The position numbers were made by a program, and so were the translations under genes. From an uncultured Flavobacteriales bacterium (GTDB lineage: Bacteria > Bacteroidota > Bacteroidia > Flavobacteriales_D > Parvicellaceae): a stretch of DNA of 9,376 nt. Positions 7,865 to 9,376 of the stretch are shown piece by piece (position 1 is the stretch's first letter; the number at the start of each line of letters is the position of its first letter). The stretch covers positions 1 to 9,376 of the forward strand of contig CALKFX010000027.1 in assembly GCA_938084875.1 (NCBI GenBank), given 5' to 3'. The notes beneath the pieces are model-generated. The model had not been told where the DNA came from, did no database searches, and saw only the letters and a list, made by a program, of their open reading frames with translations.

Positions 7865-7872
7865 CAAAAATA
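7865..7872 (-). promoter_or_regulatory. Candidate Bacteroidota-type -7 promoter element for carA-eno-GH25-icd
   Basis: On the minus strand this reads TATTTTTG, an exact match to the Bacteroidota -7 consensus TAnnTTTG. It ends 7 nt before the carA ATG (7855-7857), so transcription would begin at or within a few bases of the start codon and give a leaderless or nearly leaderless message. The -33 element is weak: GTTT sits 20 nt upstream instead of the expected TTG. The position immediately downstream of the rplQ terminator is where a new promoter is needed. In DNA this AT-rich a chance match is possible. Confidence 0.5.
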
Positions 7873-7906
7873 TATTTTACATTAAGAAATAGAAACTTTT
7901 TATTGC

Positions 7907-7936
7907 AAAAAAAAAGGTAGTTATTAACTACCTTTT
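7907..7936 (-). terminator. Intrinsic terminator after rplQ (end of the alpha operon)
   Basis: Two perfect 12-nt arms, AAAAGGTAGTTA and TAACTACCTTTT (7912-7923 and 7925-7936), surround a single central base. In practice the innermost pairs open to make a small loop. On the minus strand the GGTAGTTA/TAACTACC stem is followed directly by a run of nine T residues (complement of 7907-7915). This is a textbook Rho-independent terminator, placed about 20 nt downstream of the rplQ stop and about 50 nt upstream of carA. Because the arms also end in a short TTTT on the + strand, weak termination of opposing transcription is possible. Confidence 0.93.
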
Positions 7937-7955
7937 ATAAATAAGTTTTTAAAAT

Positions 7956-8567
7956 TTATTTATCCTTATCTTCATCAGGCTTTGTATCATCCATAGTAGA
8001 GTTATCCTCAGATGGTGGTTTTACTTCAGAATCAACAACCTGATCAACTTCTGGTTTCTCAGATTTAACTTCCTTAACCTCTGCTGGAGTTTCTTCCACA
8101 ATAACTGCCTCCTCAATATTTTCGGAGACTTTAGTAGTTGCATTAGATGATTTTTTACCACCTCTTCTTCTTGATTTCTTCTTAGTTGTCTTATCTTTTG
8201 TCAATAACTCATTAAAATCAACTAATTCTATCATAGCCATTTCGGCGTTATCACCCAAACGATTATTCAATTTAATTATTCTGGTATATCCACCAGGTCG
8301 ATTGTTAATCTTTGGAGCAACATCTCTAAAAAGAACTGAGGAGGCATCTTTATCTCTTAGATATCTAAAAACTACCCTTCTATTATGAGTTGTATCTTCT
8401 TTAGATTTAGTTATTAAAGGCTCTACATACTTTCTCAAAGCTTTTGCTTTAGCAAGAGTAGTATTGATTCTTTTGTGTTCTATCAATGAACAGGCCATAT
8501 TAGACAACATTGCACTTCTGTGCGCAGTTTTTCTGCTCAAATGATTTATTTTTTTTCCATGTCTCAT
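7956..8567 (-). CDS. rplQ: 50S ribosomal protein L17 with charged C-terminal extension
   Basis: L17 is a large-subunit ribosomal protein near the peptide exit region. The conserved core is residues 1-122: MRHGKKINHLSRKTAHRSAML, NMACSLIEHKRINTTLAKAKALRKYVEPLI, VVFRYLRDKDASSVLFRDVAP, NNRPGGYTRIIKLNNRLGDNAEMAMIELV. The bacterial protein is usually about 117-127 residues; this one has 203. The extra 80 residues are low in complexity: first a strongly basic patch (TKDKTTKKKSRRRGGKKSS, about 123-141), then an acidic Glu/Asp/Val/Pro-rich tail ending DDTKPDEDKDK. Such tails occur on L17 of other Bacteroidota; their role is not known to me. The tail is probably disordered. rplQ begins 29 nt after the rpoA stop, with only a weak AGAAG upstream, and is the last gene before the terminator. 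Confidence 0.97.
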   Translation of the reverse strand: MRHGKKINHLSRKTAHRSAMLSNMACSLIEHKRINTTLAKAKALRKYVEPLITKSKEDTTHNRRVVFRYLRDKDASSVLFRDVAPKINNRPGGYTRIIKLNNRLGDNAEMAMIELVDFNELLTKDKTTKKKSRRRGGKKSSNATTKVSENIEEAVIVEETPAEVKEVKSEKPEVDQVVDSEVKPPSEDNSTMDDTKPDEDKDK

Positions 8568-8596
8568 GTCTTCTTATTTAAAACCTAGAAATACTA

Positions 8597-9376
8597 TTAA
8601 TCTCTATCTAATTTATACCTTGAAACATCCATGCCAAAAGACAAGCCTTTGGACTCAATTAAATCGTCTAGTTCTGTAAGAGATTTTTTTCCGAAGTTTC
8701 TGAATTTCAACAAATCATTTTTGTTGTATGCAACTAGTTCTCCTAAAGTTTCAACATCAGCAGCCTTCAAACAATTTAAAGCTCTTACAGATAAATCCAT
8801 ATCCACTAACCTTGTTTTTAGAAGTTGTCTCATGTGAAGAGATGTCTCGTCAAACTCTTCAGTTTCAGATTTCTCATCCTCATCCAATGTTATTTTCTCA
8901 TCTGAGAAAAGCATAAAGTGATGGATTAAAATTCTAGCTGCTTCTTTAAGTGCTTCTTTAGGGTGAATAGAACCGTCTGAATCTATGTCGAAAATTAATT
9001 TTTCATAATCCGTCTTTTGCTCAACTCTATAATTTTCGATGGTATATTTTACATTTCTAATTGGGGTAAATATAGAATCTGTAAAAATAGTACCTATTGC
9101 AGCATTCTCAGTTTTGTTTTCTTCAGCAGGGACATAACCTCTTCCTTTAACAATCGTTAATTGAATATTAAGCTTTACAGATTTTTCCATATGACAAATG
9201 ACATGATCCGTATTTAGTACTTGAAAAGATGACGTGAATTTACCAATGTCTCCAGCAGTAAAAGTATCTTGTCCAGAAATAGAAACGTTTACTTCTTCAA
9301 AATCTGAATCTTCAATTTGTCTTTTAAATCTCACTTGTTTAAGATTTAATACTATTTCGGTTACATCTTCAACAAT
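8597..9376 (-). CDS. rpoA: DNA-directed RNA polymerase alpha subunit (5' end outside window)
   Basis: The 259 C-terminal residues are present, and the frame stays open to the right edge, reading IVEDVTEIVLNLKQVRFKRQ. This is the familiar alpha-NTD segment, so the GTG at 9332-9334 (the V of KQVRFKRQ) is an internal codon, not a start. About 70 residues are missing compared with the usual 330. The rest of the N-terminal domain includes FTAGDI and GRGYVPAEENK. A very acidic linker (about 160-176 of the fragment, DEDEKSETEEFDE) leads to the C-terminal domain. In the C-terminal domain the residues corresponding to the E. coli UP-element/activator contact set (Arg265, Asn268, Gly296, Lys298, Ser299, Glu302) are all retained, in SVRALNCLKAADV and NFGKKSLTELDDL. 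The alpha subunit nucleates RNA polymerase assembly. The stop is 29 nt before rplQ, the standard end of the alpha operon. Confidence 0.98.
   Translation of the reverse strand: MVEDVTEIVLNLKQVRFKRQIEDSDFEEVNVSISGQDTFTAGDIGKFTSSFQVLNTDHVICHMEKSVKLNIQLTIVKGRGYVPAEENKTENAAIGTIFTDSIFTPIRNVKYTIENYRVEQKTDYEKLIFDIDSDGSIHPKEALKEAARILIHHFMLFSDEKITLDEDEKSETEEFDETSLHMRQLLKTRLVDMDLSVRALNCLKAADVETLGELVAYNKNDLLKFRNFGKKSLTELDDLIESKGLSFGMDVSRYKLDRD

Noticed and set aside
9332..9334. GTG as the start of rpoA
   Set aside because: The frame stays open to the window edge and encodes the standard alpha-subunit sequence upstream (VEDVTEIVLNLKQ), so the gene is cut by the window rather than starting here.
1..9376. 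A defence, mobile or biosynthetic system hidden in the window
   Set aside because: Nearly all bases belong to recognisable core genes, intergenic gaps are under 100 nt, and no repeats, attachment-site duplications or accessory genes were seen.

Overview
The window is AT-rich, tightly packed chromosomal DNA from a member of the Bacteroidota, most likely a flavobacterium-like organism (Flavobacteriia or a relative). The evidence is as follows: the tail of the alpha operon (rpoA-rplQ) is followed by carA and eno, an order I recall from flavobacterial genomes; L17 has a long charged C-terminal tail; there is a large helix-hairpin-helix plus beta-barrel protein of a type characteristic of Bacteroidota; Shine-Dalgarno sequences are essentially absent; and the one clear promoter-like element fits the Bacteroidota TAnnTTTG form. 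It looks like core chromosome. I see no transposase, integrase, CRISPR array, tRNA, rRNA or phage gene.

Layout. On the + strand at the left are the last 75 codons of a probable outer-membrane beta-strand protein (2-229) and, 3 nt later and in the same frame, a secreted/outer-membrane protein with a ComEA-like helix-hairpin-helix domain (233-2407) that starts at TTG. This pair converges on a leftward (minus-strand) block that fills the rest of the window, and the two facing stop codons overlap. Read in its own direction from the right edge, the block is rpoA (5' end outside the window), rplQ, a strong intrinsic terminator, a promoter candidate, carA, eno, a membrane-anchored GH25 lysozyme-type gene and icd (monomeric NADP-dependent isocitrate dehydrogenase).

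The terminator at 7907-7936 divides the minus-strand block into two transcription units. The first is the end of the ribosomal-protein/RNA polymerase alpha operon. The second is a probable carA-eno-GH25-icd operon (gaps of 23 nt, an 8-nt overlap, then 54 nt). It joins pyrimidine/arginine precursor supply, lower glycolysis, peptidoglycan cleavage and a TCA-cycle NADPH source. These share a growth-linked housekeeping theme rather than one pathway.

No intergenic stretch exceeds about 100 nt and every long stretch is coding, so there is little room for a hidden system. I found no convincing undescribed system. The points worth a second look are two non-ATG starts (TTG and GTG), the single-stop in-frame junction between the two outer-membrane genes, the eno/GH25 coupling, the nearly leaderless carA promoter, and two genes (icd, rpoA) whose longest ATG/GTG-started reading frames give the wrong start.
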